Source: an uncultured Prevotella sp.
GTDB lineage: Bacteria; Bacteroidota; Bacteroidia; Bacteroidales; Bacteroidaceae
Direction: 5' to 3'
NCBI GenBank assembly: GCA_900316015.1
Contig: ONBG01000004.1
Coordinates: forward strand, 62,001-126,000
Length of the DNA stretch: 64,000 nt
Shown: piece after piece, positions 38,223 to 46,378 of the stretch
Layout: the number at the start of each line of letters is the position of its first letter
Position numbering within the stretch: the first letter of the stretch is position 1
The notes under the pieces: model-generated
Databases searched by the model: none
What the model was told of the DNA's origin: nothing
What the model saw: the letters and a program-made list of their open reading frames with translations, nothing else
Translations under genes and position numbers: made by a program

Positions 38223-39260
38223 CTATTTCTCTCCAAGACTGACATAAAACTCAGAAAAATCTTTGACACCATTGGGGAGATTTACTTTCGTCATTCTACT
38301 ACCAATACGGAGAAACGATCTGAAAAGCTTATTGAATGCATCAAATCCAGACTTATCTTGGTCGGGGATCATATATAAAGAATAACCTGACAGAATATAT
38401 AGTTCATTTTCCGGTATAGAAGATGCACTTTGAATAGCAATAGCATTATTCCCCGTAGATAATACTGCCAAACAATCTGTTATTCCTTCTGTGATATATA
38501 ATCGGTCTCCTTTTTTCATTCTACTCAGTATCTCCACATTATATAAATGCTTCTTTGAATGGCATAGAAGCTTGAACCTGGGAACTATCTCGCTTTTCTT
38601 TAAATAGCGAGTCTGCAGAGATATAATCTCTTCTTTCTCGTTGAAATAAGGAATGATCAAAGATGGCACATTAATATTCAATCCTCCACTTTCTTTCATT
38701 ATCTTGCATGAGACTAACCTTTCCTTGCTATACTTCAAAAGCAACAAATCCTTAAGCTTTAAAGACGTTTCTCCGTCTTCTATAGATTTTATGCTTAAAT
38801 TATTAATGACTCTTTCTGATAGCTTTCTTTCTCCTAAAAGAAATTGTTTTGCCTCAGTACCCAATGCCAAAAAATCAACAATGCTATTTGCCACTTCAGC
38901 ATCAAATGCAACCTCTTCTTTCTTTTGAATGCGAGAGCAAGAATATTTAACTCGTCTTAGCGGTTGGTGATATGACAACTTACCACAAACCGATAACGGG
39001 ATATTAAACCTCGAACACAGATCAATACAAGCTTCTTTAAATGATACTTTGCATAATTCCATCACTAACGAGATAGCATCTCCACCCTTGTTACATACAA
39101 AGCACTTCCAGTGATTGTTTTTGAAGCCGAGACTTGGGTGCCTGTCATTATGCATAAAGCAATGAGTCATATGGCCCTTAACCTCCAAACCATAGGCTTT
39201 CGCCACATCTTCACAATTCAAAGCTCGAAGTATATTCAATGCATCATCAAACGAAGCCAT
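38223..39260 (-). CDS. DnaG-type primase-like protein (CHC2 zinc finger + TOPRIM)
   Basis: 345 residues. N-terminal zinc ribbon: C34-x2-H37 in THCFMHNDRHPSLGFKNNHW and C53-x2-C56 in KCFVCNKGGDAISLVMELCK, as in bacterial primases. A TOPRIM domain follows near the C-terminus: LYITEGITDCLAVLS (catalytic Glu) and SLYMIPDQDKSGFDAFNKL (D-x-D). It is shorter than DnaG and lacks the helicase-binding domain, so it resembles primases of mobile elements. First gene of the RT operon, with conserved noncoding element B ending 16 nt upstream. Confidence 0.85.
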   Translation of the reverse strand: MASFDDALNILRALNCEDVAKAYGLEVKGHMTHCFMHNDRHPSLGFKNNHWKCFVCNKGGDAISLVMELCKVSFKEACIDLCSRFNIPLSVCGKLSYHQPLRRVKYSCSRIQKKEEVAFDAEVANSIVDFLALGTEAKQFLLGERKLSERVINNLSIKSIEDGETSLKLKDLLLLKYSKERLVSCKIMKESGGLNINVPSLIIPYFNEKEEIISLQTRYLKKSEIVPRFKLLCHSKKHLYNVEILSRMKKGDRLYITEGITDCLAVLSTGNNAIAIQSASSIPENELYILSGYSLYMIPDQDKSGFDAFNKLFRSFLRIGSRMTKVNLPNGVKDFSEFYVSLGEK

Positions 39261-39276
39261 AAGTGATGATATTATT

Positions 39277-39545
39277 TATTGCTGCCCAGTAAATTTCAAA
39301 TCCCGAGATCTAAACCTTTAGCCCAGAGTAATTACGAGACGTGATTCTTATTCCTGAACGTAACCTCTATAGGTCATATAGGGAAACATTCTGGTATGTA
39401 TGTTGATTGTATCTATTTACGCTAGTGTAGTTACTGATTAGTTCCCAACATCTCGAGGGATCAACTTCATGGTCTAACTTAGTGAGGGGAAGTCCTGATA
39501 TGTTTGCATCTCTGATCTTGGTTACACTCGTTTTAGTTTAGCAAC
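39277..39545 (-). repeat. Conserved noncoding element, copy B
   Basis: 269 nt directly upstream of the primase-like gene, homologous to copy A. Positions of conserved blocks relative to the element start agree within a few nucleotides (CGAGAC at +57/+58, AACATCTCG at +167/+170, GTTTGCATC at +220/+225). On the transcribed strand the conserved CGAGAT and GTCTCG blocks can pair, and in this copy GTAACC can pair with GGTTAC. It could be a noncoding RNA template or primer for the RT, or a long leader. Confidence 0.8.
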
Positions 39546-39780
39546 TCTAAGATTGGAACCAAGGGGGAACAGAGATTCAATATCTCTAATTTTACCAACC
39601 ATTTTTTGCTTATAGTCAGCAATGTTCTAAAGCCAAATGTAAGTCTTTGATAGGGAACAGACATTGGTAATATTTAGGCTTATGGATTCCGTGTTCAATT
39701 ATTTATCCACCATCATCTCTTTCATCGACAAATCATCGTCAAGAAGCTCCGAGTTGATTCCGTATTTGCTTTATCCTAAT
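39546..39780. other. Noncoding stretch between element B and the PIN gene
   Basis: AT-rich, without an ORF on either strand that I would support and without a clear promoter. The 13-mer around CTCCGAGTTGA occurs twice (near 39750 and 39790), the second within the 3' end of the PIN gene. Confidence 0.5.
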
Positions 39781-40265
39781 CTATATCGTAACTCCGAGTT
39801 GACTAAATGCAGAATTTAAATCACAACTTGTCACACCAATCGCATCACAGGCATCAGGAATCATAACCCTATTCCGCCGATTGGCATTACTCTTCTCAAA
39901 TGTCACTAAAACCATATCCTTGGCAGCTGCAGTAGCAACCAAATAGGAGTCAGCAACGTCTGCATAATCCTTATTGCGGCTTGAGTAAACCCTATCGGGC
40001 AAGACTTTGCCCATGACAGCGTCTCGCTTAACTTTTGTATAACGGAAAAATCCTCTCCAAGGAAGAATCCTTTAGGAGCATGATCGCGTATCCAATCTGT
40101 CAACTCATCACCACCTCTATCAATCTTGTTCTTTACCTTGTCTATAGAATGAATCTGTCCAGAGTTTATAAGTTCAGTCATCCTCGTCCAAAAAGTTGGC
40201 CATATCTCGAATGGCATTCTTTTCTTTGATTCTATAAAGATGTTGGTATCAAATAAATAATCCAT
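39781..40265 (-). pseudogene. PIN-domain protein (DUF4411-like), frameshifted
   Basis: Frame 1 (from 40265) reads MDYLFDTNIFIESKKRMPFE, the first acidic motif of a PIN RNase, through GQIHSIDKVKNKIDRGGDEL to LSWAKSCPIGFTQAAI. A one-base shift near 39980 reaches the second frame: RNKDYADVADSYLVATAAAK DMVLVTFEK and RVMIPDACDAIGV, with the ADSYLVA and IPDAC motifs that close the active site. Joined, the protein has about 160 residues, the family's normal size. A toxin partner of the ImmA-type gene 11 bases upstream is likely; as sequenced it should be inactive. Confidence 0.8.
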
Positions 40266-40276
40266 AAATACTGTCT

Positions 40277-41395
40277 TTATAAGCTCTTGGTCATAAAAGT
40301 TTCAAAGGTTTTGCCGTACAGCCCCGTAAGACGATATGCGTCCGTATAAGACAGCTGGTTATTATTGACGGCATTTCTTACATGTACAGCAAAATTTCGA
40401 CCTATACGCTTAACGCTCGTACGATAAAAGCTTCCACCCTTTGAAACTTTTTTACCAGGCTTAGGCCGACTGGTATAGATAAGCCAGAACTTTCTATAGT
40501 CTTCGTCACTCATGAGATTTAAATCATGAGCACGCCTCGCGACAACAAGTTCGCTCGCTTTAAATCGATGAGACAGATACTTAAGATCACCATTCCAAAT
40601 TTCACGTAAGACAGAAGCAGGAACTAAAAATTCAGCTGCAACTTTATCACAGAAATTTTCATTGGCAATGCGGCTTGGCACTTCACTACCTGCGTGGCCT
40701 GCACTTATGCCCACCAAAATGTGAGTCAACTCGTGAATGATAGTAAATAGTTGAGCGCTTTTACTATCTGAACTATTAACAAATATAAATGGTGCAATCT
40801 TATCCACCAATGCGAATCCCCGACAGTCACTGACGAGAAGCGGTCTATGTGTATTATTGCCCACAATTCCATTGAAGACAATAAACACACCTATTTCTTG
40901 AAGTTTCTGGCTTAACACACTGATAGCCGCTTCCGACGAAGTTAACGAAAAAGCCCATCTGCTATCAAGGTCTAAGATTGAACGAAGTCTTTCCACTGCT
41001 ACATTGACAGGTTCTTCCATGTTTACCGTCCCAACAATTTTACATGAATCTATATCATTCTTCTCTATATATTCGTCAAGCCACTCCTGTCTAAACTGAA
41101 TAGTCATGACCGTGTCATAAACATTCAAATTAAAATGATCTTGTTTCCCAGCTTCTCCACGGAACATTGGAAACGGAATCCTCTCGTCTGGCACATCATG
41201 CAGAAAAAGATACCCAAACGGAACATAGAACTTAGAAGCGAAATCCTTCAATTGATTCAGCGTAGGTATCTTCTCCAAAGACAGCCAGCTTCGAAGCTGT
41301 GGAAAATGCTTAATGGCATTCTCTTCACTAAGTCCAGCACGTCGTATTACCCAACGAAGCCTTTCTGGTTGTATGGAAACTCTTTCTACTGACAT
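40277..41395 (-). CDS. Xre/ImmA-IrrE-type metallopeptidase (COG2856-like)
   Basis: 372 residues. The N-terminus RWVIRRAGLSEENAIKHFPQ and LSLEKIPTLNQLKDFASKFY is a degenerate helix-turn-helix. The zinc protease motif is IIHELTHILVG (H-E-x-x-H) near residue 215, followed by a downstream Glu-rich segment (EVPSRIANENFCDKVAAEFL). These proteins cleave repressors or act as antitoxins. Pairing with a DUF4411 PIN protein immediately downstream fits a toxin-antitoxin pair predicted in the literature from genomic context. Confidence 0.85.
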   Translation of the reverse strand: MSVERVSIQPERLRWVIRRAGLSEENAIKHFPQLRSWLSLEKIPTLNQLKDFASKFYVPFGYLFLHDVPDERIPFPMFRGEAGKQDHFNLNVYDTVMTIQFRQEWLDEYIEKNDIDSCKIVGTVNMEEPVNVAVERLRSILDLDSRWAFSLTSSEAAISVLSQKLQEIGVFIVFNGIVGNNTHRPLLVSDCRGFALVDKIAPFIFVNSSDSKSAQLFTIIHELTHILVGISAGHAGSEVPSRIANENFCDKVAAEFLVPASVLREIWNGDLKYLSHRFKASELVVARRAHDLNLMSDEDYRKFWLIYTSRPKPGKKVSKGGSFYRTSVKRIGRNFAVHVRNAVNNNQLSYTDAYRLTGLYGKTFETFMTKSL

Positions 41396-41695
41396 TATTT
41401 AGTCATTTATCCTAATTGCAAATATACTAATAATTTCGAAATACAATTCGATTGAAGTTATTTATTAACAAGTTATAGAAGATTTTTCAATCTGCAGAAC
41501 CGTCAAGAGATATAGGCATAAAGTCTGCTTGAGAGTTTTACCTATTGCAAAATAAGCTTATATTACTATAAATTGCAAATAAGTTAGGAATTATTTTGTT
41601 AAATGCCATGTATTTAGGCAATTTTAATATACTAATGCCTAATATTTAAGTATAACGATGACCTTTATACGTACATCCTCGCTATAAATTCTGTA
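41396..41695. other. AT-rich intergenic stretch
   Basis: Only a weak minus-strand -7 box (TATATTTG at 41426-41419), possibly for the ImmA-type gene, and several TTGCAAATA-like words. I see no gene, RNA or clear inverted repeat. Confidence 0.5.
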
Positions 41696-42535
41696 TTATC
41701 GATCAGGCGGATCATCAAGTTGGAGATCACTCGTTATTGTCCTCATATCCTTCACAAGGACATATTCTGTCTTGCCTCCTATATGTAGCTTATCTGCAAC
41801 ATGGGAAAACCCAAAATATTCTAACATCAAGATGCGATTCATCAGGGATTCTGTCGGAAAGATGGTCATATAGACTTCTTCTACTTCCTTTTCAAAGGCG
41901 ACATCCATGATTTTTTTCAAGAATATTCCGGCTTGTATCGTATACCTATCTTCATTCTCTACCTTAAAAGATCCAACTTTCAGGCGTTTTTTCTTGGGCA
42001 ATACTGGCGTTACATCAGTCAGCTCTTCGTCTTCTATTTTAAGATATAGGAAGTCTTTTAGTTGCCCATTAATAAAATAGGTATAGGCAGTTGCTCCTGC
42101 CTCTGACTTTTTCTTAAACCATGCATCAAACTCTGGATAATTTTCTCTCTGCGAATCAAAGAATGGATCCGCAATATTGATTTCAGAGAATTTCCGTATC
42201 TGCAAAAAGGTATTCGTGGCAAACGATTGTAGCAATGTACCCGTAGGTCTGAATGGATAAGGTATTTCATGAAGATATCCTTGATTCAGTGCTCTTTCAC
42301 CGACAATATCTTCGCATATCAATTGGGCATTGGAGGCAATGGTATTCGTTCCTCCAAATATGTTGAAGATGGTCGGACTTTGCTTTTCTCTTATTTCATC
42401 TATCCATCGATGATATTCCTGAGGCATGATCTTCCGTAGAAGACAATGCAAACGGGAGATGTCAGCATGGCTATTCTCATTTATGAATTCCTGTGCCTTT
42501 TGTATCTGGTACAGGAAGATGTCTTCGGGCATCAT
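41696..42535 (-). CDS. GNAT-like protein with N-terminal NIFGG motif
   Basis: 279 residues. Residues about 120-265 look like a GNAT fold (ADPFFDSQRENYPEFDAWFK, GATAYTYFINGQLKDFLYLK, YTIQAGIFLKKIMDVAFEKE, EEVYMTIFPTESLMNRILML, YFGFSHVADKLHIGGKTEYV), although the acetyl-CoA loop is not typical. Around residue 55 it has PTIFNIFGGTNTIASNAQLI, a motif shared with the next gene upstream. Function unknown; a regulatory or protein-modifying role near the UpxY-like gene is possible. Confidence 0.6.
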   Translation of the reverse strand: MMPEDIFLYQIQKAQEFINENSHADISRLHCLLRKIMPQEYHRWIDEIREKQSPTIFNIFGGTNTIASNAQLICEDIVGERALNQGYLHEIPYPFRPTGTLLQSFATNTFLQIRKFSEINIADPFFDSQRENYPEFDAWFKKKSEAGATAYTYFINGQLKDFLYLKIEDEELTDVTPVLPKKKRLKVGSFKVENEDRYTIQAGIFLKKIMDVAFEKEVEEVYMTIFPTESLMNRILMLEYFGFSHVADKLHIGGKTEYVLVKDMRTITSDLQLDDPPDR

Positions 42536-42652
42536 AACCGATGAGAATTTTATATATTGGATACTTTTCTGTCTATCTTAGCATACTTGCCTCAGTATCT
42601 TAGCATACTTGGCAATGTATCTTATGGTACTTCTTGGAATAGCGAACGACTA

Positions 42653-43105
42653 CTACCGCAAGCTGCTTTTGACGGCTTTCTTTCGGGCTACCCATGCATT
42701 GTTGATCGCTACACGGATATTGTCGATAGTCCTACCTTGCTTCCAAGATGGGACAAACGGAAGTAGCAACTCTATGAAACGCTGCTTGACGATGATGTCC
42801 GCCGTCACACGAGGCTCTTTTTGACAGATCGTGGCAACAACCTCTCCCAAATCTCTTGCACAACGACAGGAGGCGAGTTGGGTGACATAGGCTTTGAGGT
42901 CTTCTGCATGATCTATATAAATAGACAATGCTTCCTTCTCTTTCTCAAGCGCGCCTGTAAGGCTGGTGTCCACGGACTCATTGGCTGATGCGGAGCATTC
43001 TTGGTTACAAAAGTTCTGTACTGCTTGTGTGGCATTGGGGAGGATTTGGTTATTTCCCCCATAGATGTTAAATGTCACACTTGATGGTTTTTCTTGTGCT
43101 TTCAT
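42653..43105 (-). CDS. Unknown protein with NIYGGNNQI motif
   Basis: 150 residues. Near the N-terminus: VTFNIYGGNNQILPNATQAV, closely related to NIFGGTNTIASNA in the neighbouring 279-residue protein, followed by a helical region (KEALSIYIDHAEDLKAYVTQ) and a basic tail. The motif probably mediates a common interaction. No catalytic motif. It lies 117 nt upstream of the GNAT-like gene. Confidence 0.55.
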   Translation of the reverse strand: MKAQEKPSSVTFNIYGGNNQILPNATQAVQNFCNQECSASANESVDTSLTGALEKEKEALSIYIDHAEDLKAYVTQLASCRCARDLGEVVATICQKEPRVTADIIVKQRFIELLLPFVPSWKQGRTIDNIRVAINNAWVARKKAVKSSLR

Positions 43106-43165
43106 CGTGTGTCTCTTTAATAAGATTCAATAGTCTTTCCATATTTTTCAACGTCTTTCAACCGG

Positions 43166-43197
43166 CTTGCTTTCTGCTTTCCTATGCTATAACTTTG
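43166..43197 (+). promoter_or_regulatory. Probable promoter of the HU/smalltalk/amidase cassette
   Basis: CTTG (43166-43169), 20-nt spacer, TAACTTTG (43190-43197). The -7 box is consensus, the -33 box is weak. It implies a 5' leader of about 110 nt. Confidence 0.55.
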
Positions 43198-43315
43198 CAA
43201 TCGGAACCAGTTGTGAATGACGGCTCATTTGCATTTACTTGACCGGTCGAAATGCTTAGGGGTTCATTTAGCTGGTTGAAAAGTATATTGTAATTAATCA
43301 GTAACATTTTAAACT

Positions 43316-43843
43316 ATGATTGAATATTCTGTATTCATGATGAAAAATCCCATCAAGCCCAAAGAAGCCCCGAAGGCTTACGCGAAGAATCAGGTTCGCG
43401 AAATTTGGGATCTTGACAAGTTTTGCAAGCACATTGCAACCCATCACAGTGGCTACAGCCGTGGCATGGTGAAAGCCATTCTCTCTGATATGTGCGACTG
43501 TCTGGTGGAGCAACTGCTCAATGGCAACAAAATCAAGCTCGGATCTCTTGGCGTTTTTGGTGTCACCATTAGCAGTGAAGGGGCTGAGTCGTTAGAGAAG
43601 TTTACGGCGGAGAATATCAAAGCGGTGAACATCAAGTTCAACCCTGGTGATGACCTCGGGAACCTGGTTGGACGGGCTGAATTTAAGCTGGTTTCAAGCC
43701 GGAAAGCTCAGGCTGCTACGCTCAAGGCAGAAAAGACGGGAGCGGGTACCGTAGACTTGGAGGCTGCAAAGGCTACTGGAAAGAACAGCAGTGGCGGCAA
43801 TGGTGACTCGGGATCGGATACTGGTGGCACTACCCAGCCTTGA
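43316..43843 (+). CDS. HU-family DNA-binding protein (HU-HIG type)
   Basis: 175 residues. The HU-like core spans about residues 20-120: DLDKFCKHIATHHSGYSRGM, KAILSDMCDCLVEQLLNGNK and IKLGSLGVFGVTISSEGAES, where the G-L-G-x-F turn leads to the DNA-binding arm. A Gly/Ser/Thr-rich, low-complexity tail (SSGGNGDSGSDTGGTTQP) is typical of this Bacteroidota group. It is followed by a smalltalk ORF and an amidase, the usual three-gene cassette in Bacteroides and Prevotella genomes, whose role is unclear. Confidence 0.9.
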   Translation: MIEYSVFMMKNPIKPKEAPKAYAKNQVREIWDLDKFCKHIATHHSGYSRGMVKAILSDMCDCLVEQLLNGNKIKLGSLGVFGVTISSEGAESLEKFTAENIKAVNIKFNPGDDLGNLVGRAEFKLVSSRKAQAATLKAEKTGAGTVDLEAAKATGKNSSGGNGDSGSDTGGTTQP

Positions 43844-43911
43844 CCTGCCCATTCCTGCATCATGGGTAACAAACTGATCTCATCGTTTATTCACTTATAA
43901 AATTCGTTTTT

Positions 43912-44019
43912 ATGGACAACAAGAAACAACCGAAAATCACGTGGATGCAAATCCTGAATGCAATTGTGCAAGCGATCATTGCAGCAATGACTGCTCTCAC
44001 TGTCAGCTCTTGTGCTTAA
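43912..44019 (+). CDS. Smalltalk family protein
   Basis: 35 residues, shorter than common ORF cut-offs. Sequence MDNKKQPKITWMQILNAIVQ then AIIAAMTALTVSSCA: a polar start, one hydrophobic segment and a final Ser-Cys. This matches the small Bacteroidota proteins named smalltalk, always found between an HU-like gene and an amidase. The function is unknown. Confidence 0.8.
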   Translation: MDNKKQPKITWMQILNAIVQAIIAAMTALTVSSCA

Positions 44020-44035
44020 TCATCAATGGCTATTT

Positions 44036-44485
44036 ATGAATAGTAGATATCTGATGTCTGCCAACGACATGAAGTATTTTGTGGTGCACTGCTCGGCTAC
44101 AAGGTGCAATCAGGATTATACGGTGGAGCAAATGCTCCGTGACCATCGCGCACGTAAGTTCCGCAAGATTGGTTATCACTTCTTTATCCGTCGTGACGGT
44201 ACGATGACACAACATCGGATGTTGTTGGAAGTTGGGGCTCACGCCGTTCCGTATAACCATTGCTCTATCGGCATTTGCTATGAAGGAGGTTTGGACGAGA
44301 ACGGGCTGCCATCTGACACACGCACTGTCAAACAGACGGAACGCTTGCGCGACCTGTTGGGTAACCTGCATCGGATCTTCCCTCAAGCCAAGATCATAGG
44401 CCATCGCGACTTGCCGGGAACGACGACTAAGTCTTGTCCGTGCTTCAATGCGCATGAGGTGTTCGGAGATATAGAAAAGCTCTGA
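44036..44485 (+). CDS. N-acetylmuramoyl-L-alanine amidase (Amidase_2, T7 lysozyme-like)
   Basis: 149 residues from the ATG at 44036; a GTG at 44012 would overlap the smalltalk stop. Zinc-binding amidase features: FVVHCSATRCNQDYTVEQML (first His), IGYHFFIRRDGTM, HCSIGICYEGG, then AKIIGHRDLPGTTTKSCPCF with the second His and the Cys ligand. It cleaves the bond between N-acetylmuramic acid and L-alanine in peptidoglycan. No signal peptide, as in phage-like members. Confidence 0.92.
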   Translation: MNSRYLMSANDMKYFVVHCSATRCNQDYTVEQMLRDHRARKFRKIGYHFFIRRDGTMTQHRMLLEVGAHAVPYNHCSIGICYEGGLDENGLPSDTRTVKQTERLRDLLGNLHRIFPQAKIIGHRDLPGTTTKSCPCFNAHEVFGDIEKL

Positions 44486-44507
44486 CTTTAGTCTCTTTCC
44501 TTAGGAT

Positions 44508-44539
44508 GGCTTCCGCATTTGGTAATGAGTGCGGGAGCC
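44508..44539 (+). terminator. Hairpin after the amidase gene
   Basis: GGCTTCCGCATT pairs with GAGTGCGGGAGCC with a few G-T wobbles. The T-run that should follow is short, so termination is only suggested. Confidence 0.4.
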
Positions 44540-44612
44540 AACTTTGCGAAGAGGCTTGCCAGTTACAGTCAATGTTACTTATAGAGTTTCATAGCTATTG
44601 TCAAATCGTCTC

Positions 44613-46292
44613 TTAGAAATTCAATTTCCAAATATTGACAGCTCTCTTTGCCATCTGCTTTTGACGACTCAAGATGGTATTCTCGTTCCAATCGTTGTAA
44701 TGCTCGGGAATTTTCCGTGTACTGGCAAATTCGGATAACCTATACTTTTCCTTCTTCTCAGAATAGGTCAAATTACCAATTTGACGATTTACCTTTTGGT
44801 CTAACAAGCACATATTACCTAACCGATTGACATATTGATCTGCCTTATACTGATCGATATTCCATTCTTCACCAGGATTTTGGGGAAGAATGTGCTCTAT
44901 AGAATTCGCATCATCATGAATATCTACATTGAGTCCTCCTTCAACATTTTGTTCTATCATCCCCAATATGTAACGGATTACTTTCGTATTACGTGAAGTT
45001 AATACGAATGATTTGATCGCAAATGAATTCTGGAATTCACTATCCGTTATATAGATTTTCTGTAGTTGGGAAATACCTTTATACAGACCTTCATAAATAG
45101 ACAAGGCAATGTCATTAAAGACTTTCTCTATGTCGTTCGGATTCTTACTGCAAATGACATTATACCGAAAACATGTAATAACTATCGCAGACAACAACTT
45201 TTCAAAGGCATCTAAAGGCAATTTCTTATAGGCAACCATCAATACAGAATAGGGTTGTTTCAGCCCGAACAATTTCAGCAACTCAATGTTTCGTGAAATT
45301 TCTACATGATTCTGCCACATTTCGTCGTTTGGGTCTTTTAATGCCATATAGACATCACTATATGAAAGCATTTGATTAACAAGCTCAAAGACTTCTGTCG
45401 CATTTGTTATTTTCTTTCTTATGGCTTTAAACAGTTCTGTAGAACGAATTGACTTATTCCTTATATTCCAATAGTATCTAATGAAATCTGGCAATTTTTC
45501 TGTTTTTACATTTGAAGACAATTCATTCCATTTCGCTTCCAAGTCATTTAGCCTTTTGGGTGAATGGTCATCGTCTACCAATGAAAATAGATAATTCTTT
45601 AGAAGATCAGCTGATGAAAGTTGAACACCTCTTGCATTGAGCGTCTCGAATACTCGAAATGCATTCATCTCGTCATTTACTGTTATAACAGTAAAGAATA
45701 GGTTGCTTACCAATTTAACAATAAAGTCAGCATACTCTTGATCCGAATATTTCAACGCATTGACGCGAGCTTCATACCACTCAAAGCATTTTTTCAACAG
45801 TTTCTGAGATACCAGCAAATTGCGGGATCTTAATTCTCCTAACTTAACAATATAATCTCTATAATATGGATCGTCATTTTTATTAAGGACAAGGATGTTG
45901 TCATACTCAAGGCTAACAGGATCCATGCGACCTATGTAGGTTTGCATCAGAGTCTCATACCTACTTTTATTGCTTTGTGTATTTATACCTGCTTCACCCT
46001 GTTTCCTGATCGCTTTTATCAGTGCCAAGATCAATAATGTTATCGTCGTGAAACGTTGCTGACCATCAATGATCCGAAACTCATTATTTCGTGAATCAGA
46101 AGACTGAAGTACAAGATAGCCCATGTAATGGTCACCCTTCTCATTCATCATTGAGATAATATCTTGCCACAAATCGTCCCACTGTTGCTCTTCCCATGAA
46201 TAGTCACGTTGAAAACGAGGTACAATGTATTTTCTATTATTACCTATAAGATCTCCAAAATTAGTTGTTGAAGTATTCTCGATTCCTTTCAT
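44613..46292 (-). CDS. DUF262/DUF1524 protein (GmrSD-like)
   Basis: 559 residues from the ATG at 46292 (MKGIENTSTTNFGDLIGNNR); an ATG 4 codons upstream exists. The DUF262 ParB/Srx-like domain contains YIVPRFQRDYSWEEQQWDDL and FRIIDGQQRFTTITLLILAL (the D-G-Q-Q-R motif, nucleotide-dependent). The C-terminal HNH-like DUF1524 domain has NSIEHILPQNPGEEWN and YVNRLGNMCLLDQKVNRQIG. In GmrSD-type systems the pair restricts DNA with glucosylated hydroxymethylcytosine. A defence role is likely. Confidence 0.88.
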   Translation of the reverse strand: MKGIENTSTTNFGDLIGNNRKYIVPRFQRDYSWEEQQWDDLWQDIISMMNEKGDHYMGYLVLQSSDSRNNEFRIIDGQQRFTTITLLILALIKAIRKQGEAGINTQSNKSRYETLMQTYIGRMDPVSLEYDNILVLNKNDDPYYRDYIVKLGELRSRNLLVSQKLLKKCFEWYEARVNALKYSDQEYADFIVKLVSNLFFTVITVNDEMNAFRVFETLNARGVQLSSADLLKNYLFSLVDDDHSPKRLNDLEAKWNELSSNVKTEKLPDFIRYYWNIRNKSIRSTELFKAIRKKITNATEVFELVNQMLSYSDVYMALKDPNDEMWQNHVEISRNIELLKLFGLKQPYSVLMVAYKKLPLDAFEKLLSAIVITCFRYNVICSKNPNDIEKVFNDIALSIYEGLYKGISQLQKIYITDSEFQNSFAIKSFVLTSRNTKVIRYILGMIEQNVEGGLNVDIHDDANSIEHILPQNPGEEWNIDQYKADQYVNRLGNMCLLDQKVNRQIGNLTYSEKKEKYRLSEFASTRKIPEHYNDWNENTILSRQKQMAKRAVNIWKLNF

Positions 46293-46340
46293 AATTGATA
46301 TCAATTAAGTTCTTACGTTGCTATGCTACATCATGTAGGA

Positions 46341-46375
46341 ATGGTTATTCTCATTTATGACTTCCTGTGCCTTTT
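46341..46375. repeat. 35-bp fragment repeated from the GNAT-like gene
   Basis: ATGGTTATTCTCATTTATGA followed by CTTCCTGTGCCTTTT matches 42467-42501 with two mismatches. Translated on the minus strand, it keeps the KAQE-INEN peptide of the 279-residue protein. It is a remnant of a related gene start next to the 3' end of the UpxY-like gene. Confidence 0.85.
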
Positions 46376-46378
46376 CAG

